Origin: Autumnicola psychrophila
GTDB lineage: Bacteria; Bacteroidota; Bacteroidia; Flavobacteriales; Flavobacteriaceae
Length of the DNA: 64,000 nt
Assembly (NCBI RefSeq): GCF_031846645.1
Contig: NZ_JAVRHN010000007.1
Location: forward strand, 62,001 to 126,000
Direction of reading: 5' to 3'
Shown here: piece after piece, positions 6,922 to 16,960 of the stretch
How the letters are laid out: every line of letters starts with the position of its first letter
How positions within the stretch are numbered: the first letter of the stretch is position 1
Position numbers and translations under genes: made by a program
The notes under the pieces: model-generated
The model's input: the letters and a program-made list of their open reading frames with translations, nothing else
Told to the model about the DNA's origin: nothing
Databases searched by the model: none

Positions 6922-8511
6922 ATGAAGAGTTTTCAGAAAGAAATAAAGAGAAGAAGAACTTTTGGTATTATTTCTCACCCAGATGCCGGTAAAACTACCC
7001 TTACAGAGAAACTTTTGCTCTTTGGAGGTGCAATTCAGGAAGCCGGTGCAGTAAAATCCAACAAAATTAAGAAAGGTGCCACGAGTGACTTTATGGAAAT
7101 TGAGCGGCAGCGTGGGATTTCTGTAGCTACTTCTGTTCTTGCGTTTGAATACCGGGACATTAAAATTAATATTTTAGATACGCCCGGTCACAAGGATTTT
7201 GCTGAAGATACTTTTAGGACGCTCACTGCGGTAGACAGCGTGATTGTTGTGATTGACGTTGCCAAAGGTGTTGAGGAACAAACTGAAAAACTCGTTGAAG
7301 TTTGCCGTATGCGGAATATTCCCATGATCGTTTTTATAAATAAAATGGATCGTGAAGGGAAAGATGCTTTTGAACTTCTTGATGAAATTGAGCAAAAACT
7401 GAACCTCACCGTAACTCCGCTGAGTTTCCCAATCGGGATGGGTTACGATTTTAAAGGTATTTATAATATCTGGGAACAGAATGTAAACCTATTTACAGGC
7501 GATCCCAGGAAAGATATTGAAGAAACTGTAGAAATTTCTGATCTTGCTTCTGAAGAACTTAATGAGCTGATTGGCGATAAAGCTGCCGATACGTTAAGAG
7601 AGGAACTGGAATTGGCGCAGGGCGTTTATCCTGAATTTGACAAGGAGGCGTATCTTGCCGGAAGGTTGCAGCCCGTTTTCTTTGGATCGGCTTTAAATAA
7701 TTTTGGTGTTCGGGAACTTCTGGATTGCTTTATTAACATTGCTCCTACACCCCGTCCAAAGGAAAGCGACGAAAGATTGGTTGAACCTGATGAAGATAAA
7801 TTTACCGGATTCGTTTTTAAAATCCACGCCAATATGGATCCCAAGCACCGTGACCGACTTGCTTTTATAAAAATTGTCTCCGGAAAGTTTGAAAGAAACA
7901 AACCTTACCTACATGTAAGACATAATAAGAGCCTTAAGTTTTCGAGTCCGAATGCTTTTTTTGCTGAACGAAAAGAAATTGTAGATGTCTCTTATCCGGG
8001 TGATATTGTGGGTTTACACGACACCGGAAACTTTAAAATAGGTGATACCTTAACTGAAGGTGAAAACCTGATGTACAGAGGAATTCCAAGTTTTTCTCCA
8101 GAACATTTTCGCTATATCAATAACGCCGATCCTATGAAATCCAAGCAACTGGAAAAAGGAATTGACCAGTTGATGGACGAAGGTGTTGCACAATTATTTA
8201 CTTTGGAGTTAAACGGAAGGAAGATTATTGGAACTGTTGGAGCACTTCAGTTTGAAGTTATTCAGTATAGATTAGAACACGAATACGGAGCGAAATGTAC
8301 TTATGAAAACCTGAATGTCTATAAAGCTACCTGGGTAGAAGCAGACAATCCGAAGAGTGAAGAATTTAAAGATTTCAAGCGGGTAAAATCGAAATTCCTG
8401 GCCAAGGACAAACAAGGTCAGCTGGTATTTTTAGCCGATTCCCAATTTTCGCTGCAAATGACTCAGCAGAAATATCCAGATATTAAATTTCACTTTACTT
8501 CAGAATTTTAA
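6922..8511 (+). CDS. prfC: Peptide chain release factor 3
   Basis: 529 residues, full length. A translational GTPase that recycles class-I release factors RF1/RF2 from the ribosome after termination. G1 is SHPDAGKTT (residues 18-26), the switch region contains RGISVATSV, G3 is DTPGHKDF and G4 is NKMD, followed by EF-Tu-like domain II and the RF3 C-terminal domain (IGTVGALQFEVIQYRLEHEY). The start is supported by the promoter 18 bp upstream and by the conserved beginning of the family. It is transcribed alone: 52 bp separate it from the symporter, which begins with its own weak promoter-like sequence. Confidence 0.96.
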   Translation: MKSFQKEIKRRRTFGIISHPDAGKTTLTEKLLLFGGAIQEAGAVKSNKIKKGATSDFMEIERQRGISVATSVLAFEYRDIKINILDTPGHKDFAEDTFRTLTAVDSVIVVIDVAKGVEEQTEKLVEVCRMRNIPMIVFINKMDREGKDAFELLDEIEQKLNLTVTPLSFPIGMGYDFKGIYNIWEQNVNLFTGDPRKDIEETVEISDLASEELNELIGDKAADTLREELELAQGVYPEFDKEAYLAGRLQPVFFGSALNNFGVRELLDCFINIAPTPRPKESDERLVEPDEDKFTGFVFKIHANMDPKHRDRLAFIKIVSGKFERNKPYLHVRHNKSLKFSSPNAFFAERKEIVDVSYPGDIVGLHDTGNFKIGDTLTEGENLMYRGIPSFSPEHFRYINNADPMKSKQLEKGIDQLMDEGVAQLFTLELNGRKIIGTVGALQFEVIQYRLEHEYGAKCTYENLNVYKATWVEADNPKSEEFKDFKRVKSKFLAKDKQGQLVFLADSQFSLQMTQQKYPDIKFHFTSEF

Positions 8512-8563
8512 AAACAACAGCGTGCGGATTTATAGGGTTTAATTTCCTATTTTCGATCCAAAT

Positions 8564-9943
8564 GTGAAAACTATGGATCAACTGAATGAGCTTATTGCGG
8601 AATTTGCTTCGCTTGTATGGGGTTTACCTCTGGTTATTTTGCTCATCGGCGGCGGATTATATTTGCTGATCCTTTCACGATTTCTGCCTTTCCGGTATTT
8701 GGGACATTCTCTGGATTTGCTTCGGGGAAAGTATGATGACCCTAACGCTCCTGGAGAAATTAATCATTTTCAGGCGCTATCCACAGCGCTTTCTTCCACT
8801 GTAGGAATGGGAAATATTGCCGGCGTGGCGGTTGCGATTGCATTAGGAGGCCCGGGAGCTGTTTTCTGGCTTTGGATAAGCGCAATTGTAGGAATGTCTA
8901 CCAAATTTTTCACTAATACCTTAGCGGTAATGTACCGCGGAAAAGATACTGAAGGAAACATCCAGGGCGGCGTAATGTATTATATAATGGAAGGCCTGGG
9001 AAAAAGCTGGAAGCCGCTGGCTGTGTTTTTTGCGATAGCGGGACTGGTGGGAGCTCTGCCGGTTTTTAATGTGAATCAATTAACCCAGGCGATAAATTCA
9101 ATTTTACTCGAGCCACAAGGAATTGAAACAGGATTTATGTCTAATCTCATTATTGGAATTATCCTTACAATAATCACTTCCGCAGTAATTCTTGGTGGAC
9201 TTTACAGAATAAGCCGTACGGTTTCTAAGCTGGTGCCTGCAATGGTTGCTGTTTATTTTGTAGCTGTTCTTGTAATCCTTTTTATAAATCTTGAGGAACT
9301 GCCGCGTTACCTGGGGCTCATTTTTACTGATGCTTTTGCTGCGGAAAATTATAAGGGAGAGCCACTTTTCGGCGGAATTATAGGCGGATTAATGATCCTG
9401 GGAATACGAAGAGGGGCTTTTTCAAATGAGGCGGGAATTGGAACCGCTACGATGGCACATGGTGCAAGTAAAACTTCAGAACCCGTTCGGGAAGGCCTGG
9501 TTGCTATGCTTGGACCAGCAATAGACACTTTGGTCGTTTGTACGCTTACAGCTCTTGCTATTCTTGTAACCGGAGTGTGGCAAAGCAGCGATGCCAATGG
9601 AGTTAGCCTTACCGCAGCAGCTTTCAGAAATTCCATTCCGTATGTCGGAGATTATGTTTTACTGTTGTGCATCGCGGCATTTAGTATTTCCTCACTTTTT
9701 TCATATTCCTATTACGGAACAAAATGCCTCAACTTCCTCCTGGGAGCCGAAAACAAGCATTACTACAATTACTTTTATATATTAAGCATTCTGGTTGGCG
9801 CCACAACTTCCCTGAGTATGATGATCAATTTAATTGACGGATTTTTTGCGTTGATGGCCATTCCAACAATGATCTCCACTCTAATCCTGGCACCAAAGGT
9901 AATGAAGGCTGCACGGGTTTATTTTAAGAAGTACCTGGAATAG
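8564..9943 (+). CDS. Sodium:alanine symporter, AGCS family
   Basis: 459 residues with about 11 hydrophobic spans. Members use the sodium gradient to import alanine or glycine across the inner membrane. AGCS hallmarks are visible: GKYDDPNAPGEINHFQALSTALSSTVGMGNIAGVA near residues 55-90 (shown here in part) and RRGAFSNEAGIGTATMAHG near residue 280. The frame can start at GTG 8564 or at ATG 8573, three codons later; either gives the same membrane topology. A TATTTTCG box at 8548-8555 is one base from the -7 consensus. A second, much longer AGCS protein is encoded at 31035-33113. Confidence 0.93.
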   Translation: MKTMDQLNELIAEFASLVWGLPLVILLIGGGLYLLILSRFLPFRYLGHSLDLLRGKYDDPNAPGEINHFQALSTALSSTVGMGNIAGVAVAIALGGPGAVFWLWISAIVGMSTKFFTNTLAVMYRGKDTEGNIQGGVMYYIMEGLGKSWKPLAVFFAIAGLVGALPVFNVNQLTQAINSILLEPQGIETGFMSNLIIGIILTIITSAVILGGLYRISRTVSKLVPAMVAVYFVAVLVILFINLEELPRYLGLIFTDAFAAENYKGEPLFGGIIGGLMILGIRRGAFSNEAGIGTATMAHGASKTSEPVREGLVAMLGPAIDTLVVCTLTALAILVTGVWQSSDANGVSLTAAAFRNSIPYVGDYVLLLCIAAFSISSLFSYSYYGTKCLNFLLGAENKHYYNYFYILSILVGATTSLSMMINLIDGFFALMAIPTMISTLILAPKVMKAARVYFKKYLE

Positions 9944-9967
9944 ATTTTATAAACCCGACATGAGCAG

Positions 9968-10100
9968 AAATTGCCATTCGACAGGTTAACTGCTGAATTC
10001 TATTCAATGCTCAAAACAGGAGGCTCTAAATTGGCAATTATCGCTCTGGATTTGGGTTTTAAAAAGAAATGGCCTTCGACAGGTTCAGGCTGACAGCAAT
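9968..10100. repeat. Cluster of short intergenic repeats after the symporter gene
   Basis: Three repeat words occur between two convergent genes. TTGCCATTCGACAGGTTAAC (9971-9990) is a partial mixture. AAATTGGCAATTATCGC (10028-10044) is a member of the dispersed GGTCGATAATTG family in minus orientation. CCTTCGACAGGTTCAGGCTG (10072-10091) is a CCTTCGAC-type word of the kind seen beside the tRNA genes. Confidence 0.5.
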
Positions 10101-10138
10101 TCTAGGTATCTCCTTAAAAGACTCCTTTAGATACTCAC

Positions 10139-11725
10139 CTACACTACTTCCTCTTCTACCACTGAAAATATTTTTAATTTTTTTCCGGTTACCTTCTCAA
10201 ATAATTTTGATTTACGCAAAGTGCCCCAAATCTCCAGCTGAGGATCACTAGCGGTAGTTATAAGAAGTGTAACTTCTTCATTATCCTTTTTAATTTCCAG
10301 TTCCCGCACATTTTGATAATGGCTGCGATCCAAACCATCTGCAACACGTAACAGTGCAGAAAGCTTTTTCACCCGATTTCGCAAGTTCTTATCAAGATCC
10401 TTATATCTTTTATGCCGCTTGTGCGGAGTTGACCTTCTATGATAGCGTGCGACATTCGCCATCAGGTTAATTTCATCTTCTTTAAAACCAAGCAAATCTG
10501 AATTTCGGATTAAGTACAGCGCATGTTTGTGGTGTTTTCGGTGAGAAATATAGTAACCAATGTCATGCATAAGACTGGCGTATTCAAATAGTTCTCTATC
10601 TGAATCTGCTAACTTCAGATCTTTCTGAAATTCATCAAATAATTGCAGTGCGAAATTGGTTACATGAGTGCAATGCTGCTCCGGCCAATCACATTTATGC
10701 AAAAGCTCATATACACTTCTCTTACGTGGATCAGGGAAATGACGTACTAATTGCAAATTAAGCTGGTCTCTTTCCTTATCAATAAAATTAAGGATCATTC
10801 CCTCCCGCAAAGCGGACTCTGAAATTTTCACATTATCGATCTTAAACTCCTCAATCATAAATTTAAGAAGGACCATTCCGGGATTGATAATGTCCAGCCT
10901 TTTTTCTTCAAGACCTTTCTCCTTTGCACGTTTTTCGATATCCAGCTTGATGAAATGGTCGTAAAAATCCATAAATTCCTGAGAATTAAACTGAAGCTCA
11001 TTAAGAGTCATTTCTGCAGTAATAGCGTTACGTCCTGCAACCATTTCGCCAATATTTTCCATAGTTCCCGAAGATCCTACAATTGTATTTACATTGTATT
11101 TTTTCAGGTTTTGAGAAACTTCGCTAAGCTCTTTCCTAAAATGCTCATTTAATGCTGCAATCTCTTTTTCTGTTATGGGATCAGAATTTATAAAACCTGC
11201 TGCCATCCTGGCAACTCCAAGTTTTAGACTGGTAAAATAAACCGATTCATCTTTATTTCCGATGATAAATTCAACACTACCTCCTCCTATATCCACCATG
11301 AGCACCATTTCTTCGGTAAGTGAAATTCCATGCTTCACGGCATAAGCGATCATTTCGGCCTCCATTTTTCCCGAGATTGCTCTCGCTTTAATACCTACTT
11401 CATCTATTATTTGCTGAATAAAATCTCCGCCATTTGCAGCTTCCCTAATAGCACTTGTCGCATAAGCAAGAATCTGCTCTACATTTTGACGATCACATAA
11501 GAACTTGATCCTTTTTAATGCCTCGAGGCCTCTTTCCATTGCCTCTTCACTCAGGTAATTATCCATTCCCTTTTCGCCAAGTTTCACCATCTCTTTGAGT
11601 TTATCTACGGTGCGAAAACTACCATCCGGATAAATATCCACTAAAACAGCATGAAAAGAGTTTGTTCCCATGTCTATAGCTGCGATGCGCTTTGTTGGTT
11701 CTGAATTTGATGTACTTTCGTTCAT
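10139..11725 (-). CDS. ppx: Exopolyphosphatase / guanosine pentaphosphatase with C-terminal HD domain
   Basis: 528 residues. Ppx/GppA enzymes release phosphate from inorganic polyphosphate or convert pppGpp to ppGpp; which reaction applies here is not decided by sequence. The N-terminal ASKHA fold shows the two phosphate loops: AAIDMGTNSFHAVLVDI (residues 15-31) and MVDIGGGSVEFIIG (about 142-155). The C-terminal third (from about residue 330) is an HD phosphohydrolase-like domain with LMHDIGYYISHRKHHKHALY. This long two-domain form is the Bacteroidota/enteric Ppx type. It is transcribed alone, convergent with the symporter gene and separated from DUF3467 by 426 bp. Confidence 0.92.
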   Translation of the reverse strand: MNESTSNSEPTKRIAAIDMGTNSFHAVLVDIYPDGSFRTVDKLKEMVKLGEKGMDNYLSEEAMERGLEALKRIKFLCDRQNVEQILAYATSAIREAANGGDFIQQIIDEVGIKARAISGKMEAEMIAYAVKHGISLTEEMVLMVDIGGGSVEFIIGNKDESVYFTSLKLGVARMAAGFINSDPITEKEIAALNEHFRKELSEVSQNLKKYNVNTIVGSSGTMENIGEMVAGRNAITAEMTLNELQFNSQEFMDFYDHFIKLDIEKRAKEKGLEEKRLDIINPGMVLLKFMIEEFKIDNVKISESALREGMILNFIDKERDQLNLQLVRHFPDPRKRSVYELLHKCDWPEQHCTHVTNFALQLFDEFQKDLKLADSDRELFEYASLMHDIGYYISHRKHHKHALYLIRNSDLLGFKEDEINLMANVARYHRRSTPHKRHKRYKDLDKNLRNRVKKLSALLRVADGLDRSHYQNVRELEIKKDNEEVTLLITTASDPQLEIWGTLRKSKLFEKVTGKKLKIFSVVEEEVV

Positions 11726-12071
11726 ATTTTATTGATTTCTTTAGCTGAAGTGTAGAACAGGACAGCGTCTTCTTCTAATTTACGGAATTTGAACTTATTT
11801 AAATAAGTATTACGGGATGCTTCTGCTAAATTTTTATCTCTGGTTGATTTTCACAATAAAGTTTACGGCTGAAAATGAAAATTTGACTGTCGCTTTTTAG
11901 GCCTAAGGAAGGGTTGACCGAAATTTGGCATTTTTAGATGAGAATTTTTGCAGGCTTAGCGTGAAGTGAAGATGTGAGTCTAATTTTTTTCAGTTTTAGA
12001 AGGGTATTTTCGACATTTTTTTCAGCTAATGATTTTTTGCAGAAGAAAAAGATAAAGTAGTAAAACAGGAA

Positions 12072-12099
12072 AACCCCGCAGATTCGAATTTGCGAGGTT
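12072..12099. repeat. 28 bp palindrome centred on ATTCGAAT
   Basis: AACCCCGCAGATTCGAATTT and the following eight bases form 14 bp arms with two transition mismatches, which remain G-U pairs in one RNA strand. It lies 53 bp beyond the DUF3467 stop. It may act as a bidirectional terminator or a protein-binding palindrome; there is no long T run on the minus strand, so a classic terminator is uncertain. Confidence 0.5.
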
Positions 12100-12109
12100 C
12101 TAAGTGCAT

Positions 12110-12133
12110 GCCGAAAATTGGCAATTATCGACC
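12110..12133 (-). repeat. Dispersed GGTCGATAATTG-type repeat, palindromic copy
   Basis: On the minus strand GGTCGATAATTG is followed by CCAATTTTCGGC: both arms of the imperfect palindrome are present, so this copy may show the full-length form of the family. Confidence 0.7.
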
Positions 12134-12151
12134 ATCAGTCAATTACTTTTC

Positions 12152-12466
12152 TTAAGCCTGTCCCGTTGGGCCAAAATTTAAAGGAAGGGGAGCCTTTTCG
12201 TAATCCTTAATTTCTCCGTGTGCTTTTTCAAATCGCTGTACATTATCTGCGAGGGCTTTTAAAAGTCTTTTCGCATGTTGCGGAGTAAGAATGATTCTGG
12301 ATTTGACTTTATTCTTCGGTTTTCCCGGCATAATATTGACAAAATCCACCACAAATTCTGAAACAGAATGGTTGATAATTGCCAGATTTGAGTAGATACC
12401 TTCAGCTACATTTTCATCCAGTTCTATATTGATTTGTCCTTTTTTCGGCTTTTTTTCTTCGCTCAT
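12152..12466 (-). CDS. DUF3467 domain protein
   Basis: 104 residues, small, soluble and acidic. It begins MSEEKKPKKGQINIELDENV and carries the DUF3467 core (EGIYSNLAIINHSVSEFVVD, then SRIILTPQHAKRLLKALADN). Function unknown. The family commonly sits next to rpoC in Flavobacteriia, as here, but two hairpin terminators at 12502-12566 separate it from rpoC, so it is probably expressed mainly from its own promoter or from read-through. Confidence 0.85.
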   Translation of the reverse strand: MSEEKKPKKGQINIELDENVAEGIYSNLAIINHSVSEFVVDFVNIMPGKPKNKVKSRIILTPQHAKRLLKALADNVQRFEKAHGEIKDYEKAPLPLNFGPTGQA

Positions 12467-12501
12467 AATATTAAAATTTTCATGTCATATAAAAGTACAA
12501 A

Positions 12502-12525
12502 AAATCCCGACGAAGGCCGGGATTT
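12502..12525 (-). terminator. Second terminator between rpoC and the DUF3467 gene
   Basis: AAATCCCG, eight-base loop, CGGGATTT. On the minus strand the stem runs straight into a T-rich stretch (plus-strand A run before 12502). It backs up the stronger hairpin at 12543-12566. Confidence 0.7.
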
Positions 12526-12535
12526 GATGTATAGT

Positions 12536-12566
12536 AAAAAAACAGGGCTACAAAACTGCAGCCCTG
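12536..12566 (-). terminator. rpoC terminator
   Basis: A CAGGGCT/AGCCCTG stem (12543-12566) followed on the minus strand by seven T residues (plus A run 12536-12542), starting 11 bp after the rpoC stop. It ends the secE-to-rpoC transcription unit. Confidence 0.85.
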
Positions 12567-12576
12567 AAATTCTGTA

Positions 12577-15500
12577 TTAATTATAATTTACTTCCTGCTT
12601 TTTCTCAAGCATCTGGTCGAATTCTTCTTTAGAACCAACAATAATGCTATCATATTTACGCATTCCCGTACCTGCAGGTATTCTATGTCCTACAATTACG
12701 TTCTCTTTTAATCCTTCAAGATTATCTATCTTACCACTCACTGCAGCTTCGTTAAGTACCTTGGTAGTTTCCTGGAAGGAAGCAGCCGAGATAAATGATT
12801 TTGTCTGAAGTGATGCTCTGGTAATACCCTGAAGAACCGGAGTTGCCGTTGCAGCAGTCACGTCTCTTGCAGTCGCAAGATTCTTGTCTTCTCTTCTAAG
12901 AATGGAATTCTCATCCCTTAGTTCTCTTGGAGAAACAATTTGTCCCGGTTTAAGATTTTCTGAATCACCCGCATCTTCCACGACCTTCATTCCGAAAATT
13001 TTATCATTTTCTTCAATAAAGTCAGCTTTGTGTACAAGTTGGTTTTCAAGGAAAATAGTATCTCCCGGATCCTGAATTCTTACTTTACGCATCATTTGAC
13101 GTACTACTACTTCAAAGTGCTTATCGTTAATCTTCACACCCTGTAGTCGGTAAACTTCCTGAACTTCATTCACAAGATACTGTTGTACAGCATTTGGTCC
13201 TTTAATGTTCAGGATATCTTCTGGTGTAATAGAACCATCAGAAAGCGGCATACCTGCACGAACATAATCGTTCTCCTGAACAAGGATCTGGTTAGAAAGT
13301 TTTACAAGGTACTTTTTAACTTCTCCAAGTTTGGATTCTACGATAATCTCGCGGTTACCACGCTTAATTTTTCCGAAGGAAACAACACCGTCAATCTCAC
13401 TAACCACAGCAGGATTTGATGGGTTACGAGCTTCAAATAGTTCGGTTACCCTTGGAAGACCACCTGTAATATCCCCTGCTTTAGAAGATTTACGTGGAAT
13501 CTTAACAAGAATCTTACCTACACCTATTTTCTCTTCGTTATCTACCATAAGGTGAGCCCCAACCGGAAGGTTGTAAGAACGAATTACTTCGTCTTTTTTA
13601 CCTAGAATATGAAGTGTTGGAATAAGTTTCTTGTTCCTGGATTCAGAAATAACTTTTTCCTGGAAACCTGTCTGCTCATCAATTTCAACCTGATAAGTCA
13701 CACCTTGTTCAACATTTTCATACTTGATCTTACCGGCAAATTCTGAAATAATCACACCGTTGTATGGATCCCATTGGCAAACAATATCACCTTTAGAAAT
13801 TTCAGCACCGTCTTCAATAAAGATCTGAGAACCATAAGGAATGTTGTTATTACTCAATACCACTCCTGTTTTCTTGTCCTTGATCTTAAGTTCTGCAGTA
13901 CGTGAAATCACGATATCTGAAGTACTACCATCTGGCGCTTCACCTCTTACCACTTTAAGGTCTTCAATTTCAGCAATACCGTCAAGCTTAGCTATAAGTT
14001 TATTTTCTTCTGAAATGTTACCTGCAATACCACCCACGTGGAAGGTACGCAATGTAAGCTGAGTACCTGGCTCACCAATAGACTGAGCGGCCACAACACC
14101 TACAGCTTCACCTCTTTGAACCAATTTGTTGGTGGCAAGGTTTCTACCGTAACAGTTCACACATATTCCTTTCTTCGCTTCACATGTAAGCGGGGAACGT
14201 ACTTCTACGCTCTCAATAGGAGCTTCGTTTATCTTCTTAACTGCAGCCTCTGTAATCTCTTCGCCCGCTGCAACTATTAGTTCCTCTGTAGACGGATTTT
14301 GAACATCCTGTAAGGAAATACGTCCTAAAATACGTTCTCCAAGAGATTCTACGATTTCTTCATTTTTCTTAAGTGCGCGTACTTCCACACCTCGTAATGT
14401 TCCACAATCTTCATCATTTACAATAACATCCTGTGAAACATCTACCAGACGACGGGTTAAGTAACCTGCATCGGCAGTTTTTAGTGCAGTATCGGCAAGA
14501 CCTTTACGTGCACCGTGAGTTGAGATAAAGTACTCAAGAATTGAAAGCCCTTCCTTAAAGTTAGAAAGAATCGGGTTTTCAATAATTTCACCACCACCAG
14601 AACTGGATTTCTTAGGCTTAGCCATCAGTCCACGCATACCGGTTAACTGACGAATCTGCTCTTTAGAACCACGGGCTCCGGAATCAAGCATCATATATAC
14701 AGAGTTGAATCCTTGCTTATCTTCACGGATTCGCTTCATAGCCAATTCAGTCAATCCTGCGTTGGTAGAAGTCCAGATATCGATTACCTGATTATAACGT
14801 TCGTTGTTGGTAATAAGTCCCATGTTATAGTTACCAATAATACCTTCAACCTGTTCGTTGGCTTCATCGATCATTGCCTGCTTCTCTTCAGGAATAATAA
14901 TATCCCCTAAGCTGAAGGAAAGTCCACCACGGAATGCAAATCCATATCCAAGCCCTTTGATACTATCAAGGAACTCAGAAGTTTCAGGTACACTTGTGAT
15001 TTTAAGGATATCCCCAATGATCTCACGCAAAGTTTTCTTTGTAAGTACTTCGTTAATGAAACCAGCCTTTTCAGGAACAGATTCATTAAATAGTACTCTA
15101 CCAACAGTTGTTTCTATAATCTGGTAAACCAATTCACCAGCTTCATTGAAATCTTTCGCACGAATCTTGATGCCGGCGTTAAGATCTACTTTCTTCTGGT
15201 TATAAGCTATAATAACTTCTTCCGTAGAATAAAAAGTAAGGCCTTCACCTTTCACCTTTTCTTCATCGGTAGATTTCTTAAGTTTGGTCATATAATACAG
15301 ACCCAGAACCATATCCTGAGATGGTACCGTAATTGGTGAACCATTGGCAGGGTTAAGAATATTGTGAGAAGCCAGCATTAACATTTGTGCTTCCAAAATA
15401 GCCTCTGGCCCAAGCGGAAGGTGAACCGCCATCTGGTCACCATCAAAGTCGGCATTAAATGCCGTACACGCCAATGGGTGCAACTGTATCGCTTTACCTT

Positions 15501-16878
15501 CAATAAGTTTCGGCTGGAATGCCTGGATACCTAAACGGTGAAGCGTAGGAGCACGGTTAAGTAATACAGGGTGTCCTTTAAGAACATTTTCAAGGATATC
15601 CCATACTACAGGCTCTTTTTTATCTATAATTTTCTTTGCAGATTTTACAGTTTTTACAATCCCTCTTTCAATAAGTTTTCTGATCACGAAAGGCTTGTAA
15701 AGTTCTGCTGCCATATTCTTCGGAAGACCACACTCGAACATTTTTAGTTCTGGTCCAACCACAATTACCGAACGTGCTGAATAATCCACACGCTTACCAA
15801 GTAAGTTCTGACGGAAACGCCCTTGCTTACCCTTTAATGAATCTGAAAGCGATTTCAAAGGACGGTTAGAATCGGTTTTTACTGCTGAAGATTTTCTTGT
15901 ATTATCAAACAGAGAATCTACTGATTCCTGAAGCATACGCTTTTCGTTACGTAAGATTACTTCAGGAGCTTTAATCTCCATTAATCTCTTAAGACGGTTA
16001 TTACGGATAATAACCCTTCTGTAAAGATCATTTAAATCTGAAGTCGCAAAACGTCCACCATCAAGTGGCACCAAAGGTCTAAGTTCTGGTGGAATAACCG
16101 GAACAACCTTCATTATCATCCACTCCGGATTGTTTTCCCGGTTCTTGTTTGCATCACGAAGTGCCTCCACAACCTGAAGTCTCTTAAGCGCCTCAGTTTT
16201 ACGCTGCTTTGAAGTTTCGTTATTTGCTTTATGTCTTAGTTCGTAAGAAAGTTCATTAAGATCAATTCTTCTAAGAATCTCAATAAGACATTCGGCTCCC
16301 ATTTTAGCGATAAACTTATTTGGGTCGTTATCTTCGAGGTATTGATTTTCCTGAGGAAGGCTATCCAGAACATTCAGATATTCTTCTTCAGTAAGGAAAT
16401 CCATTTTCTTAAGTGGATCACCTTCTTCATTCTTGGCATTACCAGGTTGGATTACTACATACCGCTCGTAGTAAATAATCATATCCAATTTCTTGGAAGG
16501 AAGCCCAAGCAAGTAACCTATTTTATTTGGTAAAGAACGGAAATACCAGATATGTGCTACAGGAACTACCAAATTAATGTGCCCCACACGATCTCTACGC
16601 ACCTTCTTTTCTGTCACCTCTACACCACAACGGTCACAAACGATCCCCTTATAGCGAATTCTTTTATACTTTCCACAGGCACATTCGTAATCCTTTACAG
16701 GACCAAAAATACGCTCACAGAACAATCCGTCACGCTCTGGTTTGTGCGTACGATAATTGATAGTTTCCGGCTTAAGAACTTCACCACGGGATTCCGCAAG
16801 GATTGACTCGGGAGAAGCTAAACCGATAGAGATCTTGTCAAATCTCTGTACTGTATTCTTATCATTATTTCTAGCCAT
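12577..16878 (-). CDS. rpoC: DNA-directed RNA polymerase subunit beta'
   Basis: 1433 residues, full length for Bacteroidota. It forms the active-site half of core RNA polymerase with RpoB. Seen directly: the N-terminal zinc-binding set (Cys66, 68, 81 and 84, CACGKYK...CDRC), the catalytic Mg motif NADFDGDQ at residues 475-482, the preceding LNRAPTLHRLGIQAFQP, and the second zinc site CEAKKGICVNCYGRNL. The trigger-loop region and C-terminal SIGEPGTQLTLRTFHVGG are intact. It lies 82 bp downstream of rpoB with a small hairpin in between and is the last gene of the ribosomal-protein/RNA-polymerase unit. Confidence 0.98.
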   Translation of the reverse strand: MARNNDKNTVQRFDKISIGLASPESILAESRGEVLKPETINYRTHKPERDGLFCERIFGPVKDYECACGKYKRIRYKGIVCDRCGVEVTEKKVRRDRVGHINLVVPVAHIWYFRSLPNKIGYLLGLPSKKLDMIIYYERYVVIQPGNAKNEEGDPLKKMDFLTEEEYLNVLDSLPQENQYLEDNDPNKFIAKMGAECLIEILRRIDLNELSYELRHKANNETSKQRKTEALKRLQVVEALRDANKNRENNPEWMIMKVVPVIPPELRPLVPLDGGRFATSDLNDLYRRVIIRNNRLKRLMEIKAPEVILRNEKRMLQESVDSLFDNTRKSSAVKTDSNRPLKSLSDSLKGKQGRFRQNLLGKRVDYSARSVIVVGPELKMFECGLPKNMAAELYKPFVIRKLIERGIVKTVKSAKKIIDKKEPVVWDILENVLKGHPVLLNRAPTLHRLGIQAFQPKLIEGKAIQLHPLACTAFNADFDGDQMAVHLPLGPEAILEAQMLMLASHNILNPANGSPITVPSQDMVLGLYYMTKLKKSTDEEKVKGEGLTFYSTEEVIIAYNQKKVDLNAGIKIRAKDFNEAGELVYQIIETTVGRVLFNESVPEKAGFINEVLTKKTLREIIGDILKITSVPETSEFLDSIKGLGYGFAFRGGLSFSLGDIIIPEEKQAMIDEANEQVEGIIGNYNMGLITNNERYNQVIDIWTSTNAGLTELAMKRIREDKQGFNSVYMMLDSGARGSKEQIRQLTGMRGLMAKPKKSSSGGGEIIENPILSNFKEGLSILEYFISTHGARKGLADTALKTADAGYLTRRLVDVSQDVIVNDEDCGTLRGVEVRALKKNEEIVESLGERILGRISLQDVQNPSTEELIVAAGEEITEAAVKKINEAPIESVEVRSPLTCEAKKGICVNCYGRNLATNKLVQRGEAVGVVAAQSIGEPGTQLTLRTFHVGGIAGNISEENKLIAKLDGIAEIEDLKVVRGEAPDGSTSDIVISRTAELKIKDKKTGVVLSNNNIPYGSQIFIEDGAEISKGDIVCQWDPYNGVIISEFAGKIKYENVEQGVTYQVEIDEQTGFQEKVISESRNKKLIPTLHILGKKDEVIRSYNLPVGAHLMVDNEEKIGVGKILVKIPRKSSKAGDITGGLPRVTELFEARNPSNPAVVSEIDGVVSFGKIKRGNREIIVESKLGEVKKYLVKLSNQILVQENDYVRAGMPLSDGSITPEDILNIKGPNAVQQYLVNEVQEVYRLQGVKINDKHFEVVVRQMMRKVRIQDPGDTIFLENQLVHKADFIEENDKIFGMKVVEDAGDSENLKPGQIVSPRELRDENSILRREDKNLATARDVTAATATPVLQGITRASLQTKSFISAASFQETTKVLNEAAVSGKIDNLEGLKENVIVGHRIPAGTGMRKYDSIIVGSKEEFDQMLEKKQEVNYN

Positions 16879-16921
16879 AATAAATGCTGCTATCTAATTA
16901 TTGTGAAAAATCTGTTTTAAG

Positions 16922-16942
16922 GGGGTGCCTTTGAAACACCCC
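16922..16942 (-). other. Small intercistronic hairpin between rpoB and rpoC
   Basis: A GGGGTG/CACCCC stem with a nine-base loop. No T run follows on the minus strand, so it is not a terminator; it may be an RNA stability or processing site. Confidence 0.4.
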
Positions 16943-16960
16943 GTATTCTAAAACAGTAAT

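Larger units (their letters stand above)
11726..12151. other. Gene-free interval between ppx and the DUF3467 gene
   Basis: 426 bp with no credible reading frame. It holds a diverged copy of the dispersed repeat (GGTTGACCGAAATTTGGCAT, 11912-11931), a 28 bp near-perfect palindrome at 12072-12099, and a further repeat copy at 12110-12133. The rest is AT-rich without recognisable signals. Confidence 0.6.
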